The notes beneath the pieces were generated by a model. The model ran no database searches. It had not been told where the DNA came from and saw nothing but the letters and a program-made list of their open reading frames with translations. A program made the position numbers and the translations under genes. Below are positions 1-13,400 of a stretch of 64,000 nucleotides of DNA, piece after piece. Numbering within the stretch: the first letter of the stretch is position 1; every line of letters begins with the position of its first letter. The stretch comes from Phlebiopsis flavidoalba (taxonomy: Eukaryota > Basidiomycota > Agaricomycetes > Polyporales > Phanerochaetaceae): positions 372,001 through 436,000 of the forward strand of contig JAOCPU010000016.1 of the NCBI GenBank assembly GCA_035772785.1, read 5' to 3'.

Positions 1-1429
1 TCCTCGTGGAACATCGAGTTCACGGACATAATGAGCGAGCGCTGCTTGGTGGTCGGCCGGCGACATCTGCTTGTCGGCGCGAACCGTACGCGTGCCGAGT
101 ATCATGACACCAAGCTATAAGGACGCCTTCGCGATGGAGTGGGAGGGCGGCCTCGGCATTGCCGAGGGCGTTAGGGCCTATTTGCAGACTTCTGTCAGCA
201 CTCTCAACTCACCAGACGAAGTTTGCAGCTCCACGAGATACAATTCAATGAGGCAGCGAAGTATGTTCCGCCAGGCTGTACGGGTCCTCCTGGCGTCTCT
301 GGCCGACATCGTACCGCGGCAGAAGTGTCGCTATACACTGATGTTAGCTGGTACCGAACGTATTTTGGCTCTTGTGCTCCGTATCCTGCGACCCTGCAGG
401 GAGCACGAGGTAGTGGTGGTAGAAAGCGGGTGAGCGTTTAGAACACTCAGTGCACTTACTGAGGCCGTATCGCGACCGTGGGCCCAACCCAGACATCAGC
501 ACGCGCACATCTATCTCTGCGGCTTCGTCCTGACTTTCATGGCGACCGTCATGTGGACCACAGGTCTTACTGCCTCAGCACCCGTACCCGCGCACAGCAA
601 AATCCGCTGAGATGTGCTGTCACGTAACAACACACACGGTGCACGTATTTTGACACGGCATTAGCACCAAGCAGACAGGCGTTACCGCAGAGACCTGCAG
701 ACACATTAGACTATTACTGAACATCCTAATTACTATATCGTCACACGCTTTAATTACAGAATGGACGCCAGCCCGCACAACGGCTCCGTTCTGGGGGGGG
801 TGGCTCCTCCTCCTCCAACACCCCTCTCAAAGCAACACCCATTCCACTATCCTCTAATCAGCACCCCTCCTCCCGGCACGCTCCGTCCCGCTCATCCAGG
901 GCGCACGCAAGCTGCACCTCGCAGAACCTGCACTCTACACAATCCCGCGTGGCGCCCACTGCCCTCCGCGCACGCCCCACTCCTGGAGCCCTCGCTACCA
1001 ACAGGCGTGAGTGGTCTGTGGCGGTTCCCGTACAATTGTGCCGCGGCGGCTTCGAGCACACAAACACGTGCATTGCTTGTTCAGCGCGAGCGCGAGCGTG
1101 CGCGCAGCAGTTGTCGCTAGCACGGGGAGCGTGCTCGAGCGCGTACACGGACCGTCGTCGTCGGCCCCCGCACGGGCTGCAGTGTGAGACGTCTGAGCCG
1201 CGCACTAATCCGGGCGGGTTTATTCTCAGTTTTTTGCTCACACAGGGAGGGTGTCGGGGAGGACAGTATGCTTACCGGAGAACGGCTCCCAGCGAGGGGG
1301 GTGGGGGGTGCGCGCGCCACGAGTTCGCAAGGCCCTCACACCGCCGTGCGCATAGCGGGCGCAGCACAGTACGCGTCGTGAGCGTGTAGGCCGGAGCTGT
1401 TTCGCTGAGGGCCTCATATTTGGGACACA
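1..1429. other. Left edge, no gene identified
   Basis: An open stretch at about 71-433 on plus encodes some 120 residues with no motif I recognise; it could be a broken exon of a gene starting left of the window. From about 760 to 1430 the sequence is GC-rich and biased (a G run at 793-800, CGCGCG-rich words near 1080-1150). Long overlapping open frames there are low in complexity (Pro/Ser/Arg) on both strands and look like composition artefacts. I see nothing that supports a gene. Confidence 0.4.
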
Positions 1430-2577
1430 GCGGCCAGGGATGTCAATCAGCGTTGTGAGCGGCACGGCCGAGTGGCTGATCGCGGTCGGGCGGGATCGCG
1501 GGGGGGTAGGGAGGTGAGGGGTAGATGTGCCCACCACGCGAGGGGCTCTGCGGCTGGGGCGTGCGCAGGTGATGTGCGCGGGCCGAGAAGTTCCAGGTCG
1601 TGGATGGGGCGGCCAGCGACGATGTATGGTGCGAGGGAGGGTGGTGCGGCGGAGGTATGTAGGCGTGGGATCGTGCGGGACGGGAGGGGCGCTGTGAAGG
1701 ACCATTGGTCACTTGATATTGTGAGGGAGGTGAGTCCGGGTGCGTTGGAGAGAAAGGCGAGGAGCTCGGTCGGTCTGTGTCGTGTGAAAGCGTTTTGATA
1801 TGCAGACTGTGAGTTTGGGGGCATGGTGAGATAGGAGGGAGGATATTAAATGCCAGAGTTGTCAGGGCGGATAGATGTTCGAGGTGTTTCAATGTTCAAT
1901 AAATTGCACGAGCGTTCGCATCCAAAGAGAGAGACCCTCGACGCGCGTAGCTGTCAGACTTGTCCATGTGCCAACTTCGGGGCGCGCAGTGGATGCAGGG
2001 GGAGACACCACTCTGACATCCCTCTAGCGCGACGCCTCGCAAGCCAGGCATATGCGCAAACGCAGCAAATGCCTCGGCAGATGAGGATACAGTCCGTGAT
2101 GCTGAGGGTCTCCAAGGGACCGCATCTGAAGCACGATTTGGGGGAAGGATACGAGGAATTCCCCCATTTTGGTACGCCGAATTCTTTCCTGGCAGCAGAG
2201 TAAAAAACCCGCAAAATACGAAGCTTGCCAGACTTTTTGTGCGCAGGAAGTCTTGCGCCTCTGTGACTTGCTGCCAGGCGCGATGGCTGTGCAGAGTCCT
2301 GAGCCGGGACGAGGGATCGGATTCGTTGTGTGTGAGGTTGGCGAACAGCATGTGCTGCAGCTCCTCGCAGAACATACGGCAGACTAGGCAGAAGTGTTGA
2401 CAGAAGCGTCTTGCACTCGGAGTCGCTCTGTGTGCTCGTACGATCTAAAGCCTTGAGGTGGTCAAAAATGACGAGATAGACCTTCAATGGGGATATGTCG
2501 GAAGCGATTTGGACCCACGTCGGCGAACAGGGGCTGGGAACGAGGCTGAGTAAGGCGAGAGGAGGGTATATGCGCAC
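1430..2577 (-). CDS. F-box/LRR-like protein, interrupted
   Basis: Minus-strand coding can be followed through at least three frames. The N-terminal part includes a segment near 2440-2490 reading VYLVIFDHLKALDR, like the helix of an F-box. Near 2250-2375 is a segment reading FCEELQHMLFANLTH, like the 'reduced residue then leucine' block that follows the F-box in basidiomycete F-box proteins. Near 2020-2080 is HMPGLRGVALEGC, and near 1720-1760 APGLTSLTISSDQW, both with leucine-rich-repeat spacing. Such proteins would be substrate adaptors of SCF ubiquitin ligases, but that is family inference. No full-length frame exists. I cannot exclude a decayed copy, as F-box families in these fungi are large and turn over fast. 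Confidence 0.4.
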
Positions 2578-3383
2578 TCACGATGGTAAGCCAGTGCTGG
2601 TCCGGGAGAGGCGCATTGCGGGGTTGAATTCCCAGGTAATGTTGAAAGTACCGGCATGTCTGGAATGGCTATGGTCAGAGTACGATATATAGAGTGGACG
2701 AGGCGTCTCGTACCCAACATCTGGAGTTTCCGTACGTGCAACGCAGCTCCATGGTGAGATTGCAAGTGAAGGCTCGATCCGTGAAGCTATCTCAAAAGCT
2801 GTGTTTCATGATGAGTGCACCGAGGGACGAATGGACAGAAGAAGGGAGTCAATCAACAGGGCTTATGAATTCAGCGGAATGGCCATTTCCATCCGTCTTG
2901 CGCGCACAGCATCCCGCCGCTTTCGCTGCGGGGCGGAATACTGCGACGGATCAAAGGCCCCGTTTGTTCACTCGCTTGAGGGTAGCGACGGAAGTATATG
3001 ACATAAAACGGCCGTTTGCTTCCGCCACGAAGTAGTGCGGGATGCCAGCATATTATTGCGCTGTCCTCCGTGATCCATGCAGTTTCAAGTCGAGGCGTAT
3101 AAACGATGCGACGTCGCTAATCATAGTGTGTGGGCATTGATGCGAGTCGAAGCAATGAACGCATATTCGCGAGGTGCTGTGCAGCCAAGAAAGCCAAGAG
3201 GTATGATGAGGTGCACGGCGTAGCCCAAAAGGGACAGCAAGAGCTTTGTGGACGAGGAAGTGCTTGGCAGGAGTCGCCCCGCTTGCGGGGTAGACGGTAG
3301 CAAAGAATCAAGATTTTGCACCGCTATTACCTTTATAACACCATCCACCGTTAGTTGTGCGCCTTCTCCTCCAAGTGGTGCTT

Positions 3384-3818
3384 TCAAGACGTACCGCTCC
3401 GTTGAGAAGACTGCGTAAATGCTGGGCTTAAATTGAGGAGAACACAGTGAAGAACCCCATTATCTCCCTTTGAGCAACACAGAGCATTCCATGCTGAAGC
3501 AATAATCGAAGGTGTATGAATTGTGCATAGTTTTGTAACCGTGGATGTCGATCGTGGTAGAGTGGGTATCCAAGAGGAAGTGGGTCCGCTCTCGCAATCG
3601 GCGAAAGTCCGGGAGGGCGCTTCGCACTTGTCTTCTGTCCTCGAATCCAGCACCACCGTAGACCACCGTTGGCCCAAACGCTTTGACGAGCCACATGGTT
3701 CGCCTTTTCCGCGGAGCATGTAATGCAGCCACGGGCAGTGCAAGTACACTGTTCTGACGAGTTTGCCCACATGTGTCGTCGGTGAAAGGTGAGTGCAAAC
3801 GGGTCTATCGGAGAACAA
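3384..3818 (-). CDS. Hypothetical protein fragment, possibly F-box family
   Basis: Three overlapping minus-strand frames of 112-144 codons occupy the same interval. The frame at about 3460-3798 has the most protein-like composition, with segments such as TMWLVKAFGPTVVYG and SALPDFRRLRERTHFLLD. No domain can be named. The position next to an F-box-like gene and the leucine/arginine content make a fragment of the same family possible, but this is weak. The flanks 2700-3380 and 3820-4550 hold only short open frames and no gene I can support. Confidence 0.22.
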   Translation of the reverse strand: MFSDRPVCTHLSPTTHVGKLVRTVYLHCPWLHYMLRGKGEPCGSSKRLGQRWSTVVLDSRTEDKCEAPSRTFADCESGPTSSWIPTLPRSTSTVTKLCTIHTPSIIASAWNALCCSKGDNGVLHCVLLNLSPAFTQSSQRSGTS

Positions 3819-4560
3819 GTTAGTTTTGCATCAACTGATTGGCAACGTGCAGGCTTAATCTGGGGAATACTCTCCTACCTGAAGGGCTATCTTTATCCTC
3901 TCCATGTCCGGGGAAGCTTCTCTGCTTTCCCTCCGCGTGGAGAATACTTTGTTATCGACCCTCCTCGACATTAAACACCATGTGGGCCACAGGTCACTTT
4001 GCAGCCCTCCAGTCTACCATCTGTGATTCACCGACCAACGTTTTTTACCGGTCTGCTGTTCTCTGTTGCGTAACTTTGCAACGAACGAGGGCTTTCTCGG
4101 GGCCAATAGCGCGAGCGGGCGAGCAGAACGTGGGGCGTCTGGGCCGTCTCGTGCAGGCAGGGGCGCGGGCCTAGCAACGATGCTCCAAGGTTCGGCACCG
4201 CACAGACTGCAGGATCACCTTCGATAAATGTAAGCCGCCGCTGCCTCCTCATGATCTCTATACAACCCACCCGCATGGCTTCTCTCTATCTAGCCAGACA
4301 TCCTGCGACCTTCTTGACGCATGCGCATGGGCCACAGCACGCCCACTTCCTATTCCTGCTCGCATACTGATGCTGTACGCCGCACAGAACAACTGCGAGC
4401 GTGACGTAACTCGCGGCTGAGACGACGACTCGCACATTCTCCAGCGCGGTGGCATCCCCTTCTGCCGCAGAGGTATCACCGGCCGCCATCTAGTGTTCAA
4501 CACACGGCAGCTCACCCACTCAGGCAAACGCGGTGCCCAAACCTACAGGAATGTTCGCAA

Positions 4561-4568
4561 TATAAAAG
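4561..4568 (+). promoter_or_regulatory. TATA box of the secreted RNase gene
   Basis: A perfect TATAAAAG lies 64 bp upstream of the RNase start codon at 4632, in the right orientation and within the usual range for fungal TATA-type promoters. Strong TATA boxes fit inducible secreted-protein genes. This is based on motif and position only. Confidence 0.6.
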
Positions 4569-4631
4569 AGGAGCTGCACACGATGGAGGAGCCCCAGCTC
4601 CGCCTCCCCCTCCTGCACACCCCCGCCCGCC

Positions 4632-5326
<695 letters not shown>

Positions 5327-5641
5327 TAGCGCCTGTACGAGTCGTAAATACGATCGTGGTCGAGACTTGGATGACGCAAGGAGGATCTTGCTTCCTCGCA
5401 TTCATTATGGCTCGTCGATTCCTAAAGAGTGAGCCAAGACGATCCGCAGATCATTCGAAGTGACCGGCCAAGCTGAATCCATGGTCTAGACACAAGTACG
5501 CTGCACGACGGGGTCAAAAGACCGAATGCGGTTACGGGATCTCGATTTGATTCGGTGGTATCATACTACAAGTTCGTTTCTTTGAGACCGGAATAATGCA
5601 AAGCACGCGACGTCACATAGATAGCAGAATTACAGCGGAAT

Positions 5642-6454
<813 letters not shown>

Positions 6455-6516
6455 CGCGTGTGGTAGGTTGCAGGGGGGATGTGAGGAGAGATAGATAGAT
6501 GCAGATGGAGGAGCAG

Positions 6517-6523
6517 TTATAAA
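6517..6523 (-). promoter_or_regulatory. Candidate TATA box of calmodulin
   Basis: On the minus strand the motif TTTATAA lies 63 bp upstream of the calmodulin start at 6454. The position and orientation are suitable; nothing else tests it. Confidence 0.35.
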
Positions 6524-6812
6524 CCTTGCCAATGCGTCCCAGGCAGGTCGCAGCGCGCGCCTAGGCATGACACCATCTCGGCGATCGCCGAACCCGTAAT
6601 GCGCTGCGCCCGCCCACCGTCCGGGCGATGCATGGCACATGGCGGCGCGCGCGGTGCGGTGCAGCGGGAAACAGCACCGCAGGAAGAAAAAACAGCACTG
6701 CGGGGAAATGACGTCCAGACACATGAATAAATTATAGTATGTAGGACAACCTGTGCAGGCGGTACGACACGGACAGACAGCAGAATCGACGTAACAGGCA
6801 CAGACCCATCAC

Positions 6813-8368
6813 CTAGTCCCACTCATCGTCGTCCTCTCCTCTTCATCACTATCCCCGAGCTTCTTATTCCTCTCCAAATAATGCCGCAGCAAGCGCAGCC
6901 GTCAAGTTCCCTCCGCCTCCTCCGCTCGTACTCGGCGTCTCCTCAATCGCAGGCGGCGGCGTTGCGCGCGCAGGCGAAGGGCGCAGCGTCCCCACGCTTC
7001 TTGAGCATGTGGATACCTGCACCCTGGATCGACGAGAGCAGCGCGTCGCGGCCAGGCTGCGGTGCGGGAAGGTCGGGCGGCGCGCCTCCCTCCGCCGCTT
7101 ACGGGCGGGGGAGGTGGCGGCGGTGGGGGGCGCCCCGCCCACAGGAGGCGGAGGGGGAGGGTGGGGGAGGTGGTGCCCCACCTGAGGAAGGCGGTGGAGG
7201 AGGTGGCGGGGGCGCCGGGGGGGACCTGCGCTTGGAGGAGCCGGCGGTTGTTGGGCGGCGGGGGAGGCGCAGCTGCAGGGCGCCCAGGGGGTGGAGGCGG
7301 CGGGGGAGCTGCTGCAGGACGAGAAGGAGGTGCGGGAGGTGCTGGTGGTCCGCGCGGAGGTGCCGGGGGTGCTGGTGGAGGTGGAGGTGCGGTTGGCGCA
7401 GGCGGGACACGAACAGGCGGCGCGGGAGGAGGCGAGGGAGGTGCCGCAGGGGGTGCTGCTCGTGATGGAGGGGCGCGCGGTGGTGGAGGCGCAGGTGGGG
7501 CCGGCGCGCTCGTACTGTCTTGTTGACCATGACCGCGGTGACGGGGAACAGGGGGAGGAGCCTTCTTTTTCTGACCGTTGTCGGCTGCAGCCGTGGCTTG
7601 GTTGTCGCGAATGTAGCCCTTGATGAAGTCCATGTTACTCATAGCCACCTCACGAGAGACACCTTTGTGATTCGAGTGCAGAGAGTAAAGCGGTCCAAGA
7701 TGGATCGACAACCGGTGCTCGTGAAGCCCTTCTCTGAGTCGTATCCCATATGCGCGACATGTTTGAACGACCCTTGTGTAGGTCCTGAAATCATCGACTT
7801 GTCGATCTTGCCCCCCTTGGTAGACTTCTTCTTTGACGAGGATGCCTTGGCTTTGCCTACCGCCTGTCAGCTAACAGGAAGCAACCCAAAGTAGAGCTAT
7901 TAACGAACCTGATCCAGCCTTTCTGTTAGTGACCTTCTTGTACATGGTCTTAGCCTCTCCCTCGTCTGCAAAGACAAAGGCGACCATACATTCCTGTTGT
8001 GAGAAGACGTCAACATATGAGCGTCCAGGAAGGAATTAGGCGACTTACGTCTCCGGGGAAGGAGTGGAAGTACGGCCTGTCTTGATCGAAATACTCGGGC
8101 AAAAATCCCTCATAAAACTCATGCTCCCACATCACACCCCTCGTCCCATCAGGTCTACAAGTCTGAAGTAGAATGCACCTGCGGGTGTTATCTATCACGT
8201 GAACGCCAGCGCGCCTTTTGCAAACCCGAATAGGCCAGTGTCATTGGGATTCGGGTGAGCGTAATAGATCCGAGCGAGCGCGACGGTGTTGATCTTGTTC
8301 GACGACTTCGGGATCGCGCTCTTCACTCTGCTCTTTTCTTCGTCTGTGAGCGTGGATACAGCAGGCAT
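6813..8368 (-). CDS. LAS17: Las17/WASP-family actin nucleation-promoting factor
   Basis: Activator of the Arp2/3 complex at endocytic actin patches. Domain order on minus: WH1 domain (from 8368; VKSAIPKSSNKINTVALARIYYA, then WEHEFYEGF and DQDRPYFHSFPGD), an intron with donor GTAAGT at about 8045, and the WH1 end (ECMVAFVFADEGEAKTMYKK). Then come a Lys-rich linker and a CRIB-like stretch near 7720-7800 (SGPTQGSFKHVAHMGYDSEK). After that is a segment with NMDFIKGYI, a long polyproline tract (about 7100-7560) for SH3 and profilin partners, a WH2 motif (RDALLSSIQGAGIHMLKK, about 7000-7050) and a C-terminal acidic tail ending DDDEWD then TAG at 6813-6815. The terminal tryptophan motif is the Arp2/3 contact. 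Frame breaks occur at about 8200 (extra AC), 8170-8180 and in the acidic tail. The GC-rich Pro tract produces long Gly and Ala shadow frames on plus that are not genes. Confidence 0.9.
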
Positions 8369-8784
8369 GTTTAGAGGTAGAGCGAGGGCTCTGTGGAGGT
8401 TATGAGGAAAGATGTGTGTGCTGCGGCTGCAGCTCGGGGACACCCGACGGGGGCCGAGGGCAGGGTTTAGGGTCTTATCGCTCCGTCACCTTGTTTGCGC
8501 CTGTTAGGATCTAAGGCTCCCGGTTTCCATATTCGTTTCATGAAGGCACAGGTGTCAACGATACTATCGTTACCGGCATTATTTAGAGATATAGTTCCTT
8601 CGCAAAAAACGAGCAAAGCCAGTTCTACACCATTGGTATATAAATCCTTGTGTGAATAGTCACATTCTTCCGGAGGTCACCATGGTGGTGAGCTGAGCCG
8701 CCGGCTTAGGGATTCGGCTCCTCGAGCAGCCTATTCGGCAGCTTTCCTCAACCTCCTCTGTCTTCTCAACGTCCATTTTTGTCC

Positions 8785-9894
8785 TCAGCAGCAGACCTCC
8801 TCAGTCTGCTCTGCCTTGCCATGGCTCTTGATGAATTCCAGAGCAAGTGCGGGGCTAGCAACGTAATGACTATGAGCGCGAACACCACGATAGACTGTTG
8901 GTCACGTACCTCTCGGCCGGCTTCACTGGTACCTTTTTGTCGACAAGCTTTCCACCTTTCTCAAAGATGAAGTGACTCCGCTTTGGTCTTGCCGCCCTCT
9001 CCCGCGCCAAGCGCAGTGATCAGAACGCGCTTAGGATCAGACAGCAACGGATATAGGGCACCCCCAGCTCTTTCTGCTTAGGTGCTGTTAGAACAACGGT
9101 GTAGTGCGTTTGGGAGTTACCAGGACACACCATCTTTGTCTGCCATTTGGTTTGTGCTGCCAGGGGTATCTGCGCTGAGGCAGTACACGTCGTAGCCATG
9201 CTCGGTGTAGCTGGGATAGCTGTCACGGAAGCCGCAAGCCACTGTTTAGTGCAGGCCCGCTGTCACCGGATTTTTATCAGTTCAAGCGATTACCGTTCTG
9301 ACAATGTAGCACGTACGAGTATCCGCTTCATCGTACACTAGGGACTGAACATAATGACGCCGCTTCTCGGTAGCAAGCGTGGAAACGTCCAACATCCCTC
9401 GCCCTTCTCGTTCTCAGGGTGACCGAGGGGCAACACGTCGCCAATATCGACCGTCTTCACTTCCTAGTGTGACGTGACAATAACTTAGAACAGACACGCA
9501 TCAGAAATAAGCAAAGACTTGCCCCTTCTTGCTCCTCGGTTTTCGTAGCTGCTGGAGCTACGGGAGCTTCGGCAGCTTTCGGGAGAGCCGCGACCTGAGC
9601 TATCTCCAACACTGGCTTCACGCGACTGTCCGCAGTTGATTCTTCGGGACTTCGTCTGAGAACGGTGCGCCATACACGTTAAGTAGCATCTACACAAGAC
9701 ATAAAACTTATCAAGGCCGCGATGGTCCGACCAGCAGCGCGAAACACGTACCTTCTTCGCAGCTGGAGCCGATCTCCTCGCCCGCGTCACCGGTGGACCT
9801 CTTCATTCGTGGGCTTGCGCACAGGCTTGGGAGCCTCCTCCTAATCGCTTGGGGCTGCAGCCGCAATGCGCGATGACCTTCTTGCCTCTGACAT
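8785..9894 (-). CDS. DOT5: Nuclear thiol peroxidase, Dot5/PrxQ (BCP) type
   Basis: Thioredoxin-dependent atypical two-Cys peroxiredoxin that reduces alkyl hydroperoxides. The start at 9894 gives MSEARRSSRIAAAAPSD, a basic, probably nuclear-targeting N-terminus followed by a Pro/Ala/Glu-rich linker, as in yeast Dot5. Introns: 9656-9751, 9464-9522 (apparent GC-AG, donor GCAAGT) and 9260-9316; a further one lies near 9080-9135. The core shows VKTVDIGDVLPLGHPENEKG, then EADT before intron 3 and PGC-TKQ-ACGF after it. This carries the peroxidatic Cys and the resolving Cys five residues later that define the PrxQ class. DSYPSYTEHGYDVYCLSAD, KWQTK, PYPLLSDPKRVLITALGAG and HFIFEKGGKLVDKKVPVK follow. 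It ends ALALEFIKSHGKAEQTEE..stop at 8785-8787. Extra bases at about 9255, 9051 (AT) and 8981 (T) break the frame. Confidence 0.9.
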
Positions 9895-10449
9895 TGGTAT
9901 TCACTGCACCACGGTACTTTGCGGGATGAGAAGAAGGAGACAGAAGTGTGGGGGCGGGGGACTAGTTTCAATTACAGCGCTAGTATTTTCACGCTCCCTA
10001 TGCCCTTGGGCACCTATGCTTGCAGCTGACTCTCTACTTACATACGCTCGATGACTCGCTGTGTTGGTCTTGTCATTTTGGAGCAACGATTGCGGGAATT
10101 GGTCGTGGGATATAACGGCCGAGACCGCTGTCGTGTGAAAGTGCGTATGCCGTCCAAGTTATATACGACCCGAGGCCTTGGGGACTGCGTCAGATTCAAC
10201 GTCATCTCGCTCGACAGAGTCCTGATCCGTGAGATGAATAAGTACGAGAATATGCCTCTGAGTAAATCCGTCGACACTAGTCTAATGTAATACTACTGTA
10301 GAATGCGGACTGAACACTGGCTATGAAGGTCTGTAAAATAGGGAAGCCAAGAGAAATATAATAAATTGGAGGGGAAATCCGACATCCATGCAATGCGTGC
10401 ACAATAAAGCGGAAAGTTGAGAGACAGGGGTAGCGTTATATGGCGAAGC

Positions 10450-13400
10450 TTATGCCGTCTCTTCAAGCGTTGTCGGAACCGAGGGTATGACAGGACTAGA
10501 GGGATTGCTGCTCGTAATGGAAGACGATGATCTCGAGCGGCGAATGTATGGCCGAGGGGGAGGCTTCGGATGGGCTGCTCGACTGGAGTTATGTCACAGG
10601 TGAAGCCAACGCTGGGGACTCGATTCGTTCATTGGGGTCAAAATTGTCACTCAGCGCACGCGGTGTGGCCTCTCAACCATAGCCTCGAGCAGCTACGAAG
10701 GTAGGAATGTTAGTGAGCTATGTGCCTATAATATGTGTTTAGACGCAACCTCTTTCCGAAGCTCTTCCGTGTCATATTCTGTCGCAATTTCTCTGGGGTG
10801 AGCAGGACTGCGCCCTTACGGAACACTTCCCCTTCCTCCTCTACCCAGCTCCTAGAACTTGATATCGAGGTTAGAGGTTTGGAAAACACTACCGCCTGCT
10901 AGGCATCCGACGGAATTAACTCACCGATCCGTCGGAGAGACAATGCTTTCGACATTGCTTCGTGAGCAACGATTTTCCATTGGCTCTGGTTCTTTACTCA
11001 CACTCTTCATCGTCAGACTCCCATGGTGACCCATTTGTCGTGAGCGGGGTCAAGCGGGCTGAGTGCACTGGGCCCTCTCAAGCGGTGGGCTTCTCGGGTT
11101 CGGTTCGGGCTCGGCGCGTACCTTTTGATCCCTTGTCAATCCTGGGTGTGACCGTGCTCCTTCCTCGCGGTTCTTGCGCCTCCTGCTGGTGATTAGGGTA
11201 GACCGTTCTCTACCGCGACAGGATGTCCATTCTTCCAGACGGATACCGAGACCACTTACTTGGTGGCTGGGGCTGGTTCGCTTGGAGCTTGTGTGGGCCG
11301 TGAGGCGATCGGGCCCTCGACCCGAAGAGTGCTGTAATCTGGCCCATCGTTGAGCCCAAGAGTTTTCCTCGAGGGCGCGACGGATCGTTCCGTATATACT
11401 CGATTACTTTCATTAGGGTCCTCTGTATGTCCTTCGCCGCACACCATCTCCGCAGGTCCGCGCCGTCCTCGAGCTCTTCGGCAAGGAACTCCTCAAGCTG
11501 GGTGTTTGATCGCCCGAGCACTGGCCAGCGCGCGCTGTCGTCCGGAGTCTTTCTGTTCCACATAGCTGAAGTCATGGGTTGGGCGAGTCGCGGGACGAGA
11601 GGGATGGGGGTACGCCGGGAACCCGGGCCTCAACCTTTTTTTCTGCTCATCTTGCACGGAAGGTCTTCGCCAACTCGCTTGTCCTCAATCATTAACCACA
11701 CGCCCCTGCCTTGCCCGCGGCCGTTCGTCACCGAGTCAGGTGCTTGAGAGGCTCTCTCCGCGTCTTCCGTATTGCGCACGCAGGTGTTGAGGATCTCGCG
11801 GCACATACTTGACAAAGACGTGTCATCTGGGAATCGAGACTGCCGGCGGCGAATGACTCACCGGGCCATCTCTTCATCACTAGGAGGGATATTCAGGTCG
11901 AGACACCTCCTCATGACATGATTGGCCTTCAAGCCTGAGCTAAGTGCCATCACCCCCGCAAAGTCGAGGTTGTTCATAGTCAGATCTAAATGCAACAATG
12001 GACGTCGATTCGGGAAGGAATTCAGCCAACGCAATTGCTCCGAGAGATGTCAGTGATGTAGACGACAAGAACAATCGTTTCAGTGCACTGTTAAGCGTGA
12101 ACGCCTTCTTCCCCCCGTACGCAGGGATTGAACCTGAGCCAGACTGTCAGAGGTGTTGCCATTTGAAGGAATGGGCTACTCACTCCCTCTAGACCTGGGC
12201 ACACACAGCATGGATTCTTACTCAAATCGAGTGTCTCCAGAGAAGAGTTGTATTTCTAGACCAGGATCTCGTATTCTAGTTGAACACGGTGTCGGAAAAT
12301 GTGGGTACTCACTAATGCTTCAGCCATCGCGACCAGACCTTGCACGTCTAGTTTATTTTCGCTCAAGTTGAGCACCTTGAGTGTGCGATTCCGCTTGAGA
12401 ACTTGAGCGATATATGTTATTCTCCGTCTACAAAACATGAACAACCTAGTGCGCTCGAGCCAAATAATATACTCACTCGAATATCGTTTCCTTTCAGATC
12501 TAATGTCCTCAGCGCACCCAATCTTGGCAGTGCATCCAGTGCTCTGACCTGGTTAACAGAGCAGCACTTGGGTCCGTGGCTCTGATGCCCTTGCTGGGTT
12601 GGTGAAGTGAATGGTGGCGGTACCGGATGTCGTGCTGTGACCCCGCCTTGTGCGGAAGACGTTATAATCGGGATCTGTTGCCCACTCGCTGACAGCGGGT
12701 TAGTGTTACTCGGATTTGCCGCCGCCGCCGCTGCACGTCTAGCTTTAGGAATGTACGGAGTGTAGGTCGTCTGCGGACCTGCTGCTGCAGGGTGGCGGGG
12801 AGGAGGGAGTAGAATGGGTTCCAGAGCGGGGCGGTAGGGTAGGGCAGGCAACTCCGGTGACATGGGGGCTGAGAGGTGTTCCAGGAGGAGAAAGGAAAGG
12901 ATTGTGGGGAAGAAGGGCTTGTTACAGTCGAAGAGGGGCCATTTCCGACTGGGAAGCGGTCTGGGTAGTCTCGAATCATAAGCGCAAACGGCAACAGCCA
13001 CCAGTATTATTGATCTATATTATGCCGCAGCGAGATGTTACGCAGGCAAGATACCCGGACTGCGTGAGCTGTGCGCACAAGTCGTATCAATGTGAGGGAA
13101 TCAGCGGGTTGAGCCAGGCACATACCTAATGCATCCAACGCTGGCGGCTTAAGGTTGCAGTCATCCAGTCGAAGGGACACAAGACCGGCAGCTGGAGCTT
13201 CTGGTAAAGCTGCATGCGATTGTGTATTCTATCGATTTTTTGTCCAGGGAGTTCTGAGACAAGTCCAGAAACTGGAGACTTTTTGCCTGCTCCTATCAAC
13301 ACAACAGTCCATTTAGATCAACCTGAGCACGAACCTTCGAAACATATGCACCGATCAATTTGAACGCGCTCGGTTTCAATCGTCTGTTTGAAGCCACGGA

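Noticed and set aside
761..1892. Overlapping long frames of Pro/Ser/Arg-rich sequence on both strands
   Set aside because: Low-complexity, GC-biased DNA gives open frames in several phases; no domain is present. Only the left part of the minus-strand leucine-rich text was kept, as part of the F-box-like call.
6864..7623. Very long Gly- and Ala-rich plus-strand frames opposite the Las17 proline tract
   Set aside because: They are antisense shadows of the CCN-rich polyproline codons. WH1, CRIB-like, WH2 and acidic-tail segments on minus identify the true strand.
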